5,900 bases of DNA, from assembly GCA_937900725.1 (NCBI GenBank), contig CALCFP010000060.1:1-5900 (forward strand), given 5' to 3'. The position numbers and the translations under genes were made by a program. The notes beneath the pieces are model-generated. The model did not search any database and had not been told where the DNA came from. It saw only the letters and a program-made list of their open reading frames with translations. Numbering within the stretch: position 1 is the stretch's first letter; each line of letters opens with the position of its first letter. Of this stretch, positions 1-5,900 are shown piece by piece. The DNA comes from an uncultured Bacteroidota bacterium. Lineage in GTDB: Bacteria; Bacteroidota; Bacteroidia; Bacteroidales; SZUA-534.

Positions 1-1904
1 AAAAACATTGTAAGGCTATGATGCGGTTAACAGAGGATCAACTAAAGTCCAAAGCCCAGTTTATCAAGGATTATATCAGCGCTTCCAATGCTGCTGATGG
101 TTCCAAAATGGATGCAAATGCCAACGTTACGTCGAAGAACGTTGCAACCATGGAATCGGAGTTGAACAAAGACATCAACATCCAGGTAAATCGTTATTTG
201 GTAAAGGAAAAAATCAAGGATTTGTTCGGACAGGAATTGGCTGACGAATATATCCGTCAAATCGAGACTCATGAAATCTACGTTCATGACGAGACGTCTC
301 TGAAACCATACTGCGTTTCAATCAGCATGTTTCCATTCCTTCTCGATGGCCTTACGAAACTTGGCGGCGAAAGCCTTAAGCCAAAACACTTGGAGAGTTT
401 CTGCGGTGAGTTTGTAAACCTTACTTTCGCCATCAGCTCTCAATTTGCCGGTGCTTTGGCAACAGTCGAGTTCCTAATGTATTTCGACTATTTCGCACGT
501 AAGGACTACGGTGACAACTATCTTGAAACTCACCGTTGGATTGTCGACAATCACCTGCAGCATGTAGTGTTCGCTGTCAACCAGCCTGCTGCCGCTCGTG
601 GCTATCAGTCAGTTTTCTGGAATATCTCTATCTTCGACAAGGAGTATTTCCAGAGCATTTTCGGTTCGTTTGTTTTCCCAGATATGACCGCACCTAACTG
701 GGAGACATTGAACAAACTGCAATGGCACTTTATGAAATGGTTCAATGCTGAACGCACAAAAGCCATACTTACTTTCCCTGTAGTAACAGCTGCAATGCTA
801 GTCAAGGACGGCAAACCTGTTGATCAGGACTTCGCCAACCGGGCAGCACAGGAATTGAGTGAAGGCAACTCGTTCTTCATCTACCAATCTGAAAATGCCG
901 ATAGCCTTGCATCTTGCTGCCGTCTGCGTAACGAACTTTCTGACAACACATTCAGCTACTCACTTGGCGCTGGAGGTGTTTCAACAGGTTCTGTAAATGT
1001 CATCACTCTTAATATGAACCGTCTGGTTCAACAAGGTCGTGACCTTCGTACTGAAATCTGGAAAATCATCAAGTATCAAGTTGCATACCGCAAGATTATT
1101 GAGCAATACGTGGCTGCCGGTCTGTTGCCTGTTTACTCTGCAGGATTCATCTCACTTAACAAGCAATTCTCGACAATCGGTATCAATGGTATGGTTGAGG
1201 CTGCAGAAAGCCAAGGCATAGCAGCACGCAACACTCAGGAGTACAAGGATTTTGTCGCTAAGCACCTGAAAGTGATATATGAAGTCAACAAAGAAGCTAA
1301 GAAAAAATTCGGTTGCATGTTCAACACCGAGTTCGTTCCGGCTGAAAACCTTGGCGTGAAGAATGCCATGTGGGATAGAAAAGACGGATTGTTCGTTCCT
1401 CGTAACTGCTACAACTCTTATTTCTACCCAGTTGAAGATCCTTCTGTCAACATTCTTGACAAGATCAGCCTTCACGGCCGCGACATCATACAGTATCTTG
1501 ATGGTGGTTCAGCTCTTCACCTTAACCTTGAAGAAGCTCCATCAAAGGAGGGATTCCTTCGTTTGCTTGAAGCAACTGCAAAGGCAGGCTGCAACTACTT
1601 CTGCTTCAACATTAAGATCACTATTTGCAACGAATGCAAGTACATTGACAAACGCACTCTTCAAAGATGCAGCAAGTGCGGTTCTACTAATATCGATTAT
1701 GGTACCCGCGTGATTGGCTATCTGAAGCGCGTTTCAAACTTCAGCTCGGCACGTCAGGAAGAGCACAACCTTCGTTACTACCACAAGTCAATGTTGCATC
1801 GAGCTGCTGGAGACAATGCTGTTGAGCTTGAGTTGCCATTTGCAGAGGAAAAAGTCAACGAGACTGCAAACTGCGTAGAAAAACAAGAAAGCGTCAAAGC
1901 TTAA
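1..1904 (+). CDS. nrdD: Anaerobic (class III) ribonucleoside-triphosphate reductase, 5'-partial
   Basis: Glycyl-radical enzyme that reduces ribonucleoside triphosphates to dNTPs without oxygen, in the cytoplasm; it needs the radical-SAM activase NrdG. Counting from the first in-frame ATG at 18, the sequence shows Cys99 in a KPYCVSI context and Cys300-Cys301 in ASCCRLRNE, both at places where the family carries active-site cysteines. It also shows a zinc site CxxC-x10-CxxC (Cys537, 540, 551, 554) and the glycyl-radical motif RVIGYL with Gly567 near the C-terminus. The codons before position 18 (K-H-C-K-A) are open to the window edge. The first visible residues (ANANVTSK) match the part of E. 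coli NrdD that follows its ATP-cone, about 95 residues in. I therefore infer that the true start and ATP-cone lie to the left and that ATG 18 is internal. The stop is TAA at 1902. About 60 residues follow the radical glycine, ending in an acidic tail. No nrdG follows. Confidence 0.96.
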   Translation, partial: KHCKAMMRLTEDQLKSKAQFIKDYISASNAADGSKMDANANVTSKNVATMESELNKDINIQVNRYLVKEKIKDLFGQELADEYIRQIETHEIYVHDETSLKPYCVSISMFPFLLDGLTKLGGESLKPKHLESFCGEFVNLTFAISSQFAGALATVEFLMYFDYFARKDYGDNYLETHRWIVDNHLQHVVFAVNQPAAARGYQSVFWNISIFDKEYFQSIFGSFVFPDMTAPNWETLNKLQWHFMKWFNAERTKAILTFPVVTAAMLVKDGKPVDQDFANRAAQELSEGNSFFIYQSENADSLASCCRLRNELSDNTFSYSLGAGGVSTGSVNVITLNMNRLVQQGRDLRTEIWKIIKYQVAYRKIIEQYVAAGLLPVYSAGFISLNKQFSTIGINGMVEAAESQGIAARNTQEYKDFVAKHLKVIYEVNKEAKKKFGCMFNTEFVPAENLGVKNAMWDRKDGLFVPRNCYNSYFYPVEDPSVNILDKISLHGRDIIQYLDGGSALHLNLEEAPSKEGFLRLLEATAKAGCNYFCFNIKITICNECKYIDKRTLQRCSKCGSTNIDYGTRVIGYLKRVSNFSSARQEEHNLRYYHKSMLHRAAGDNAVELELPFAEEKVNETANCVEKQESVKA

Positions 1905-1923
1905 TTTTAATTGATTATCAATC

Positions 1924-1958
1924 AAAAGCCACAGGTTGAAAAACTTGTGGCTTTTTTT
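1924..1958 (+). terminator. Rho-independent terminator of nrdD
   Basis: Twenty bases after the nrdD stop codon, a 14-bp stem (1924-1937 with 1942-1955, one G-T wobble at 1934) closes a GAAA tetraloop at 1938-1941. A run of seven T follows at 1952-1958. The core GCCACA/TGTGGC is GC-rich and the foot is A/T. On the minus strand only a short T run follows the hairpin, so the element mainly serves the + strand. It separates nrdD from the moxR operon. Confidence 0.9.
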
Positions 1959-2031
1959 GTATATTGCTTTTTGTGTCAACGAATGGCAGTAATGGCATGC
2001 AAACAGATATGAATCCACTTGGAAACGTCAT

Positions 2032-2057
2032 GGATTTGTTAACGGAACGTTAAATCC
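2032..2057. repeat. Imperfect inverted repeat GGAT..TTAACG-GAA-CGTTAA..ATCC
   Basis: TTAACG (2039-2044) and CGTTAA (2048-2053) are perfect inverted copies around GAA. The flanking GGAT (2032-2035) and ATCC (2054-2057) extend the symmetry after a three-base bulge, TTG, on the left arm. The repeat overlaps the first two units of the phased GTTAA array. It could be a dimeric-regulator site or a small hairpin. It has no T run, so it is not a terminator. Confidence 0.45.
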
Positions 2058-2076
2058 ACGTTAAATTTTGTTAATG
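2036..2076. repeat. Phased GTTAA array upstream of moxR (putative operator)
   Basis: Four GTTAA pentamers begin at 2038, 2049, 2060 and 2070, so they are 11, 11 and 10 bp apart, about one DNA turn each. The middle two are part of an exact 9-base direct repeat, ACGTTAAAT, at 2047-2055 and 2058-2066. The outer two share a TTGTTAA context. A further ACGT at 2025 lies 22 bp before the ACGT at 2047, in the same register. All copies lie on one face of the helix in the intergenic region ahead of the operon, which fits cooperative binding by a regulator or intrinsic curvature. No specific regulator can be named from the sequence. Confidence 0.5.
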
Positions 2077-2161
2077 AATGTATTCTCTATTAAATGTTTT
2101 GCCAAATTTGCGTCGCTGTGATAAAAAACATATCAAATAACAACATATAAAAATAAATAAT
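2060..2161 (+). promoter_or_regulatory. Probable promoter/leader region of the moxR-bat operon
   Basis: This AT-rich stretch between the phased repeat and the moxR start must carry the operon promoter if the terminator at 1924 is effective. The best match to the Bacteroidetes -7 element TAnnTTTG is CAAATTTG at 2103-2110 (7 of 8 positions). I see no TTTG at the usual 19-21 bp upstream; the nearest TTTG (2067-2070) is 32 bp away, so the exact promoter position is uncertain. The leader just before the ATG at 2162 is almost pure A/T (AAAAATAAATAAT) with no Shine-Dalgarno sequence, as is usual in Bacteroidetes. Confidence 0.3.
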
Positions 2162-3157
2162 ATGAGTGAAATTGTTGATATCAAGGAACTTAATGACCGC
2201 ATTCAGCGCGAGAGTTCATTTGTCGACCTTATTACCATGGAAATGAATAAGGTGATTGTAGGACAGAAACATTTGACCGAAAGCCTTTTGATCGGACTCT
2301 TGTCTGACGGACATATTCTTCTTGAAGGTCTTCCTGGATTGGCAAAGACATTGGCTATCAATACACTGGCACAAACAATAGATGCCGGTTTCAGCCGTAT
2401 TCAGTTTACACCAGACCTTTTGCCTGCCGATGTCATCGGAACAATGATTTATAGTCCCAAGACTGAGGAATTCAGTGTAAAGAAAGGCCCTATATTCACA
2501 AACTTCGTTCTTGCCGACGAAATTAACCGTGCTCCGGCAAAGGTGCAGAGCGCCTTGCTTGAGGCTATGCAGGAAAAGCAGGTCACCATTGGCGACACTA
2601 CATTCCAACTCGAAAAGCCTTTCCTTGTGATGGCAACACAGAACCCAATCGAACAGGAAGGTACATATCCACTGCCAGAAGCGCAAATGGACCGTTTTAT
2701 GCTGAAAGTAATCATCGGCTATCCTAAAAAGGAGGAAGAACAGATTATTGTCCGCCAAAACATTAAACGCGATTTCCCAAAAGCCAACAAGGTGCTTTCA
2801 ACAGCCGAGATTGTCAAGGCTCGCGATGTTGTGAAGGATGTCTATATGGACGAGAAAATTGAACGATACATTGTCGACATAGTGTTCGCAACCCGTTGCC
2901 CAGAGGAATATGGCTTGGCAAATCTTAAGGAAATGATCAGTTTCGGCGGTTCGCCACGTGCCAGCATCAACTTGTCAAAGGCTGCCAAGGCATACGCATT
3001 CATCAAACGCCGCGGATATGTCGTTCCTGAAGATGTCCGCGCTGTGTGCCACGATGTTTTGCGTCACCGTATCGGACTTACATATCAGGCAGAAGCCGAG
3101 AATCTTACCACAGAAGATATCATCAACGAAATCCTTAACAAGGTTGAGGTGCCTTAG
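2162..3157 (+). CDS. MoxR-family AAA+ ATPase
   Basis: Cytoplasmic AAA+ ATPase of 331 aa, the normal length for MoxR proteins. Visible motifs in order: Walker A GLPGLAKT at residues 56-63 (Lys62), Walker B FVLADE at 115-120 (Asp119, Glu120), sensor-1 region ATQNPIE at 158-164 (Asn161), the PEAQMDRF arginine-finger segment at 172-179 (Arg178), and sensor 2 GGSPRAS at 262-268 (Arg266). All key residues are intact. MoxR proteins are thought to act as chaperone-like remodelers that help metal-binding or membrane complexes mature, working with vWA/MIDAS proteins; the genes that follow encode exactly such proteins. The start ATG at 2162 is preceded by an A/T-rich leader and gives the expected N-terminus. 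The gene ends with tandem stops TAG-TAA (3155-3160). It is the first gene of the presumed bat operon. The client protein is unknown. Confidence 0.95.
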   Translation: MSEIVDIKELNDRIQRESSFVDLITMEMNKVIVGQKHLTESLLIGLLSDGHILLEGLPGLAKTLAINTLAQTIDAGFSRIQFTPDLLPADVIGTMIYSPKTEEFSVKKGPIFTNFVLADEINRAPAKVQSALLEAMQEKQVTIGDTTFQLEKPFLVMATQNPIEQEGTYPLPEAQMDRFMLKVIIGYPKKEEEQIIVRQNIKRDFPKANKVLSTAEIVKARDVVKDVYMDEKIERYIVDIVFATRCPEEYGLANLKEMISFGGSPRASINLSKAAKAYAFIKRRGYVVPEDVRAVCHDVLRHRIGLTYQAEAENLTTEDIINEILNKVEVP

Positions 3158-3223
3158 TAATTGCGGATTCTAAAATATGAATTCTAATTCCCGAATTATT
3201 AGGGGGTGAAATCTGAAATCTAT

Positions 3224-4093
3224 ATGGAAACTTCGGAATTATTAAAGAAAGTACGGCACATAGAGATAAAGACTCGTGGCTTGTCAAACCAGATCTTTGC
3301 TGGCGAATATCATAGCGCTTTTAAAGGTAAGGGCATGACATTCAGTGAGGTGCGCGAATATAACTATGGCGATGCCATACGCGACATCGACTGGAACGTC
3401 ACGGCGCGGTTGAACAAGCCATTTGTCAAGGTGTTTGAAGAAGAGCGCGAACTTACCGTGATGTTGCTCATCGACGTCAGCGGTTCCAAGAATTTCGGAA
3501 CACAGAGCCAATACAAGATCGATCTGATGACTGAAATCGCCGCAGTGCTGTCTTTTTCTGCCATAAAAAACAACGACAAGATAGGCGTGATAATGTTTAG
3601 CGACAAGGTGGAGAAATTCATCCCGCCGCAAAAAGGCAGAAAGCACATTTTGCGCATCATACAGGAACTGCTGGATTTTGAGCCCGAAAGCAAGCAAACC
3701 AACGTGTCGGCTGCGCTCGAATACCTGACAAGCGTTATCAAGAAACGTTGTATCGCTTTTGTCGTTTCCGACTTTATCGACCATAATTTCAAGGATGCGC
3801 TTACCATTGCAAACCGCAAGCACGATGTGGTGGCACTCCGTCTTTACGACAAGCGTGAAACCGAGATGCCTGCAATGGGGCTGGTGCAGATGGTTGATGC
3901 CGAGACAGGCAAGACTCAATGGGTTGACACATCGAGTCGGGCGGTGCGTGATGCATACAGCCAGTGGTGGAACGACCAGACATCATACGTTGAGGACGCA
4001 TTTAAGCGTAGCGGCGTCGATTTGGCCACTATCGCCACTGCCGACGATTATGTGAAGCCGCTCATTGGCTTGTTCAAACATCGTAGCGCTTGA
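3224..4093 (+). CDS. DUF58 domain protein with vWA fold (Bat operon)
   Basis: A 289-aa soluble protein of the DUF58 family. Residues 35-62 carry the family signature with Gly-Asp (49-50) and DIDWNVTAR (54-62). A vWA-like domain follows with a complete MIDAS metal site: Asp84-x-Ser86-x-Ser88 (DVSGS), Thr159 (QTNVS) and Asp183 (VVSDF). No signal peptide or TM segment is seen, so it should be cytoplasmic and a likely partner of the MoxR ATPase encoded 66 bp upstream. I chose ATG 3224 because homologs, as I recall them, begin close to METSELLKKV. A GTG at 3206 would add six residues (MKSEIY), but it sits directly against an AGGGGG run with no spacing, so it is less likely. The stop TGA is at 4091. 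The biochemical function of DUF58 proteins is not established; in other bacteria the family also pairs with MoxR. Confidence 0.93.
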   Translation: METSELLKKVRHIEIKTRGLSNQIFAGEYHSAFKGKGMTFSEVREYNYGDAIRDIDWNVTARLNKPFVKVFEEERELTVMLLIDVSGSKNFGTQSQYKIDLMTEIAAVLSFSAIKNNDKIGVIMFSDKVEKFIPPQKGRKHILRIIQELLDFEPESKQTNVSAALEYLTSVIKKRCIAFVVSDFIDHNFKDALTIANRKHDVVALRLYDKRETEMPAMGLVQMVDAETGKTQWVDTSSRAVRDAYSQWWNDQTSYVEDAFKRSGVDLATIATADDYVKPLIGLFKHRSA

Positions 4094-4122
4094 TAAACAT
4101 ATTTTGTAATTTGACTTTGACA

Positions 4123-5109
4123 ATGACTAATAAATTATTTGCAGTTTTGGTGTCGGCCTTATCGCTTCTGGCAGGCGTGGCAAACGGACAAGTTAATGTC
4201 TCCGCCACTATGGACACTTCAATGATGCTCATTGGCGACCAGACAAACATGAGGCTCGAGGCTTCATTCCCGCAAGGCTATTCTGTGGCAATGCCGATTT
4301 TTGCCGATACCGTGATTCGCAAACTTGAAGTGATCGAAGCAGGAAAAGTTGATACGGCTTTTACTGATGGCATTTTGCGTCTCAATCAAAAGTACGTAGT
4401 GACTTGTTTCGATAGTGGGTGGTACGCCGTTCCGCAGTTGCCGTTCGTTATTTCGCAACCCGACGGATTCACTGATACGATCTATTCGGCCCCAATCTAT
4501 TTCGGTGTTATGACTATGCCGCTCGATACGGCCAATGCCAACGCCATTACCGATATCAAGCCAATGGAGGATGCACCATTCATCATTAAGGAACTTGTTC
4601 CGTATGTAAAAATTGCTTTTTTGGTGATTTTGGCATTGGCAATTGTGGCATTCATAATATACGTGATTGTCAAGCGGAAACGCGACGAACCGATATTTGT
4701 CAAGCCAAAACCGCAGGAGCCTGCTCACGTAGTCGCTTTGCGGGAACTCGATTTGCTGAAAGAACAAAAGTTGTGGCAGCGAGGACTTGTTAAGGAATAC
4801 TACACATCGCTTACCGAAATTGTCCGCATCTACCTGTTCGGAAGATTTGGCCTGCAGGCCATGGAAAGCACCACTGCTGAAATTATGCAATTGACAAAGT
4901 CTGTCGCTGAAATTGACAAGGATTTGCGAAAGGGGTTGCAGGATCTTCTTGAACGTGCCGATTTCGTAAAGTTTGCAAAGGCTCAGGCCGAAGCCAACGA
5001 AAATGAGGCAAGTTTCGAATTTGTCGAGCATTTTGTCTTGACAACAAAGCCTGTTGAACAACTCCGGGATGAAGACGATGGTGAATCAACTCAAAAAACA
5101 GAGCAATGA
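4123..5109 (+). CDS. Bat-operon membrane protein: periplasmic domain, one TM, DUF4381-like cytoplasmic tail
   Basis: A 328-aa protein. Residues 1-22 form a signal peptide (positive Lys4, hydrophobic core, likely cleavage after ANG before Gln23). Residues 23 to about 158 form a predicted periplasmic beta-rich domain reminiscent of the N-terminal domains of BatD. A strong TM helix spans about 162-183, followed at once by KRKRDE, which places the C-terminus in the cytoplasm. Residues 200-310 are charged and helical (ALRELDLLKEQKLW..., EYYTSLTEIVRIYLFGRFG) and resemble DUF4381, a family typical of MoxR/vWA clusters. I chose ATG 4123 because it gives a clean signal peptide; an upstream TTG at 4090 would put 11 extra residues before it and overlap the previous stop. 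The gene lies 29 bp after the DUF58 gene. The likely role is to link a periplasmic event to the cytoplasmic MoxR/DUF58 pair. The domain assignments are by resemblance, so the product name is tentative. Confidence 0.85.
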   Translation: MTNKLFAVLVSALSLLAGVANGQVNVSATMDTSMMLIGDQTNMRLEASFPQGYSVAMPIFADTVIRKLEVIEAGKVDTAFTDGILRLNQKYVVTCFDSGWYAVPQLPFVISQPDGFTDTIYSAPIYFGVMTMPLDTANANAITDIKPMEDAPFIIKELVPYVKIAFLVILALAIVAFIIYVIVKRKRDEPIFVKPKPQEPAHVVALRELDLLKEQKLWQRGLVKEYYTSLTEIVRIYLFGRFGLQAMESTTAEIMQLTKSVAEIDKDLRKGLQDLLERADFVKFAKAQAEANENEASFEFVEHFVLTTKPVEQLRDEDDGESTQKTEQ

Positions 5110-5900
5110 CTATGGAAAACATAACATTCAATAATCCCAATTTGCTGTATCTGTTGCTTTTTCTTGTGCCTATGATTGGCTGGTACGTGTGGAAGCAACG
5201 TGATATGGACACGTCGATAAGGCTGTCGACATTGAAGGGCTTTGCCAAGGCGCCACGTACTTACAAGTGGTATTTGCGTCATGTGCCGTTTGCCTTGCGC
5301 ACATTGGCATTGGCATTTTTCATTGTTGCCATTGCCCGTCCACAGTCAACTGACAGTTGGAGCAACACCACTACTGAAGGAATCGACATTGTGGTTGCGC
5401 TCGACATATCAGGCAGTATGCTGGCCGAGGACTTCAAGCCAAATCGTCTGGAGGCCGCAAAGGATGATGCCATAAGGTTTATTTCGGGTAGGCCAAACGA
5501 CCGCATCGGCCTAGTTGTATTTTCTGGTGAAAGTTTTACCCAATGTCCGCTTACAACCGACCACGCAGTTCTCATCAATCTTATTAACGATGTCAAAAGT
5601 GGCATGATTGAAGATGGTACAGCAATCGGAGTCGGTTTGGCCAACTCAATCAACAGGTTGAAAGAATCAACGGCCCAAAGCAAGGTCGTTATTCTGATGA
5701 CAGATGGTGTCAACAATCAAGGAGAAATACCACCGCTTACTGCCGCTGACATTGCAAAGGCAATGGGAGTGAGGGTCTATACGGTCGGCATTGGCACCCA
5801 AGGACAGGCACCATATCCGTTCCTTGATGCATTTGGCAACAAGCATTACCAGAATGTCGATGTCGAAATTGATGAAGATGGTTTTATTGATGTATATAAA
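5106..5900 (+). CDS. batA: BatA-type von Willebrand A membrane protein, 3'-partial
   Basis: The frame from ATG 5106 is open for 265 codons to the window edge with no stop, so the gene is cut at its 3' end. Two hydrophobic segments (about residues 11-29 and 61-77) flank a short basic loop and anchor the protein in the inner membrane. A vWA domain then starts near residue 92 with a full MIDAS site: Asp100-x-Ser102-x-Ser104 (DISGS), Thr172 (DGTAIG) and Asp200 (LMTDG). This is the usual plan of BatA/BatB, which are about 330 aa with a last TM helix near the C-terminus, here beyond the edge. The start overlaps the stop of the previous gene as ATGA, which suggests translational coupling; ATG 5112 (MENITF) two codons later is an equally possible start. 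The bat genes were linked to aerotolerance in Bacteroides fragilis. Position as the first vWA gene after the DUF4381-like gene favours batA over batB. Confidence 0.9.
   Translation, partial: MTMENITFNNPNLLYLLLFLVPMIGWYVWKQRDMDTSIRLSTLKGFAKAPRTYKWYLRHVPFALRTLALAFFIVAIARPQSTDSWSNTTTEGIDIVVALDISGSMLAEDFKPNRLEAAKDDAIRFISGRPNDRIGLVVFSGESFTQCPLTTDHAVLINLINDVKSGMIEDGTAIGVGLANSINRLKESTAQSKVVILMTDGVNNQGEIPPLTAADIAKAMGVRVYTVGIGTQGQAPYPFLDAFGNKHYQNVDVEIDEDGFIDVYK

Noticed and set aside
1152..1475. Minus-strand open frame of 107 codons inside nrdD
   Set aside because: It lies wholly opposite the well-conserved NrdD coding sequence, and its translation has no recognisable domain.
1910..1922. Palindrome ATTGAT-T-ATCAAT just after the nrdD stop
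   Set aside because: It is AT-only apart from one G and one C, with a one-base centre, and sits against the terminator. Chance is a sufficient explanation.
1959..2161. Possible small RNA or riboswitch in the nrdD-moxR intergenic region
   Set aside because: Apart from the inverted repeat at 2032-2057, I see no multi-helix structure, no second terminator, and no known riboswitch core such as a cobalamin element.
2216..2758. Minus-strand open frame of 180 codons opposite moxR
   Set aside because: It mirrors the MoxR Walker A to sensor-1 region. The translation is rich in Cys, His and Phe without any motif, as expected for an antisense shadow.
3177..3209. Ten-codon mini-ORF (MNSNSRIIRG) between moxR and the DUF58 gene
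   Set aside because: It is too short to support, has no ribosome binding signal, and ends in TGA before the next start. Nothing suggests a leader-peptide function.
3284..3919. Minus-strand open frame of 211 codons opposite the DUF58 gene
   Set aside because: It is long, but fully antisense to a gene with an intact family signature and MIDAS. No start context or domain supports it.
4264..5061. Minus-strand open frame of 265 codons opposite gene 4
   Set aside because: It is antisense to a gene with a clear signal peptide and TM segment. The translation is compositionally odd, with no family resemblance.
5279..5716. Minus-strand open frame of 145 codons and a plus-strand frame at 5242-5475
   Set aside because: Both overlap the batA frame, which carries the TM helices and the complete vWA motif and is open to the window end.

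Overview
The window looks like a stretch of chromosome from an anaerobic or microaerotolerant member of the Bacteroidales. Three things suggest this: the close Bacteroides/Prevotella-like character of every protein, the gene order moxR - DUF58 - BatD-like/DUF4381-like protein - batA (the Bacteroidetes 'Bat' aerotolerance cluster), and translation starts preceded by A/T-rich leaders rather than Shine-Dalgarno sequences. This assignment rests on recognition of families, not on a database search. All five genes are on the + strand and coding density is high.

Layout. (1) Positions 1-1904: the catalytic part of nrdD, the class III (anaerobic, glycyl-radical) ribonucleotide reductase. Its frame is open to the left window edge, so the N-terminal part (probably an ATP-cone allosteric domain) lies outside. 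(2) Positions 1905-2161: intergenic. It holds a strong intrinsic terminator for nrdD at 1924-1958, then an unusual array of four GTTAA pentamers spaced 11, 11 and 10 bp apart with an embedded imperfect inverted repeat, then an AT-rich region that should carry the promoter and leader of the next operon. (3) Positions 2162-5900: four co-directional genes that look like one operon. These are a MoxR-family AAA+ ATPase, a DUF58 protein with a von Willebrand A (vWA) fold and complete MIDAS, a signal-peptide/single-TM protein with a cytoplasmic helical tail, and the start of batA, a membrane-anchored vWA protein that runs off the right edge. The batA reading frame has no stop before position 5900.

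How they may work together. MoxR ATPases are generally found beside vWA/MIDAS proteins and are thought to act as chaperone-like remodelers of metal-dependent complexes. Here the cytoplasmic ATPase and DUF58 protein would work with membrane proteins that present domains to the periplasm (gene 4) or carry a vWA domain next to two TM helices (BatA). The further bat genes (batB, batC, batD, batE) would be expected just beyond the right edge. The anaerobic reductase and the aerotolerance operon both concern oxygen, but the terminator between them argues that they are separate transcription units.

I found no tRNA, rRNA, CRISPR array, insertion sequence or other mobile-element signature. The operon is a known but poorly understood system. 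The least explained signal in the window is the helically phased GTTAA array upstream of moxR.
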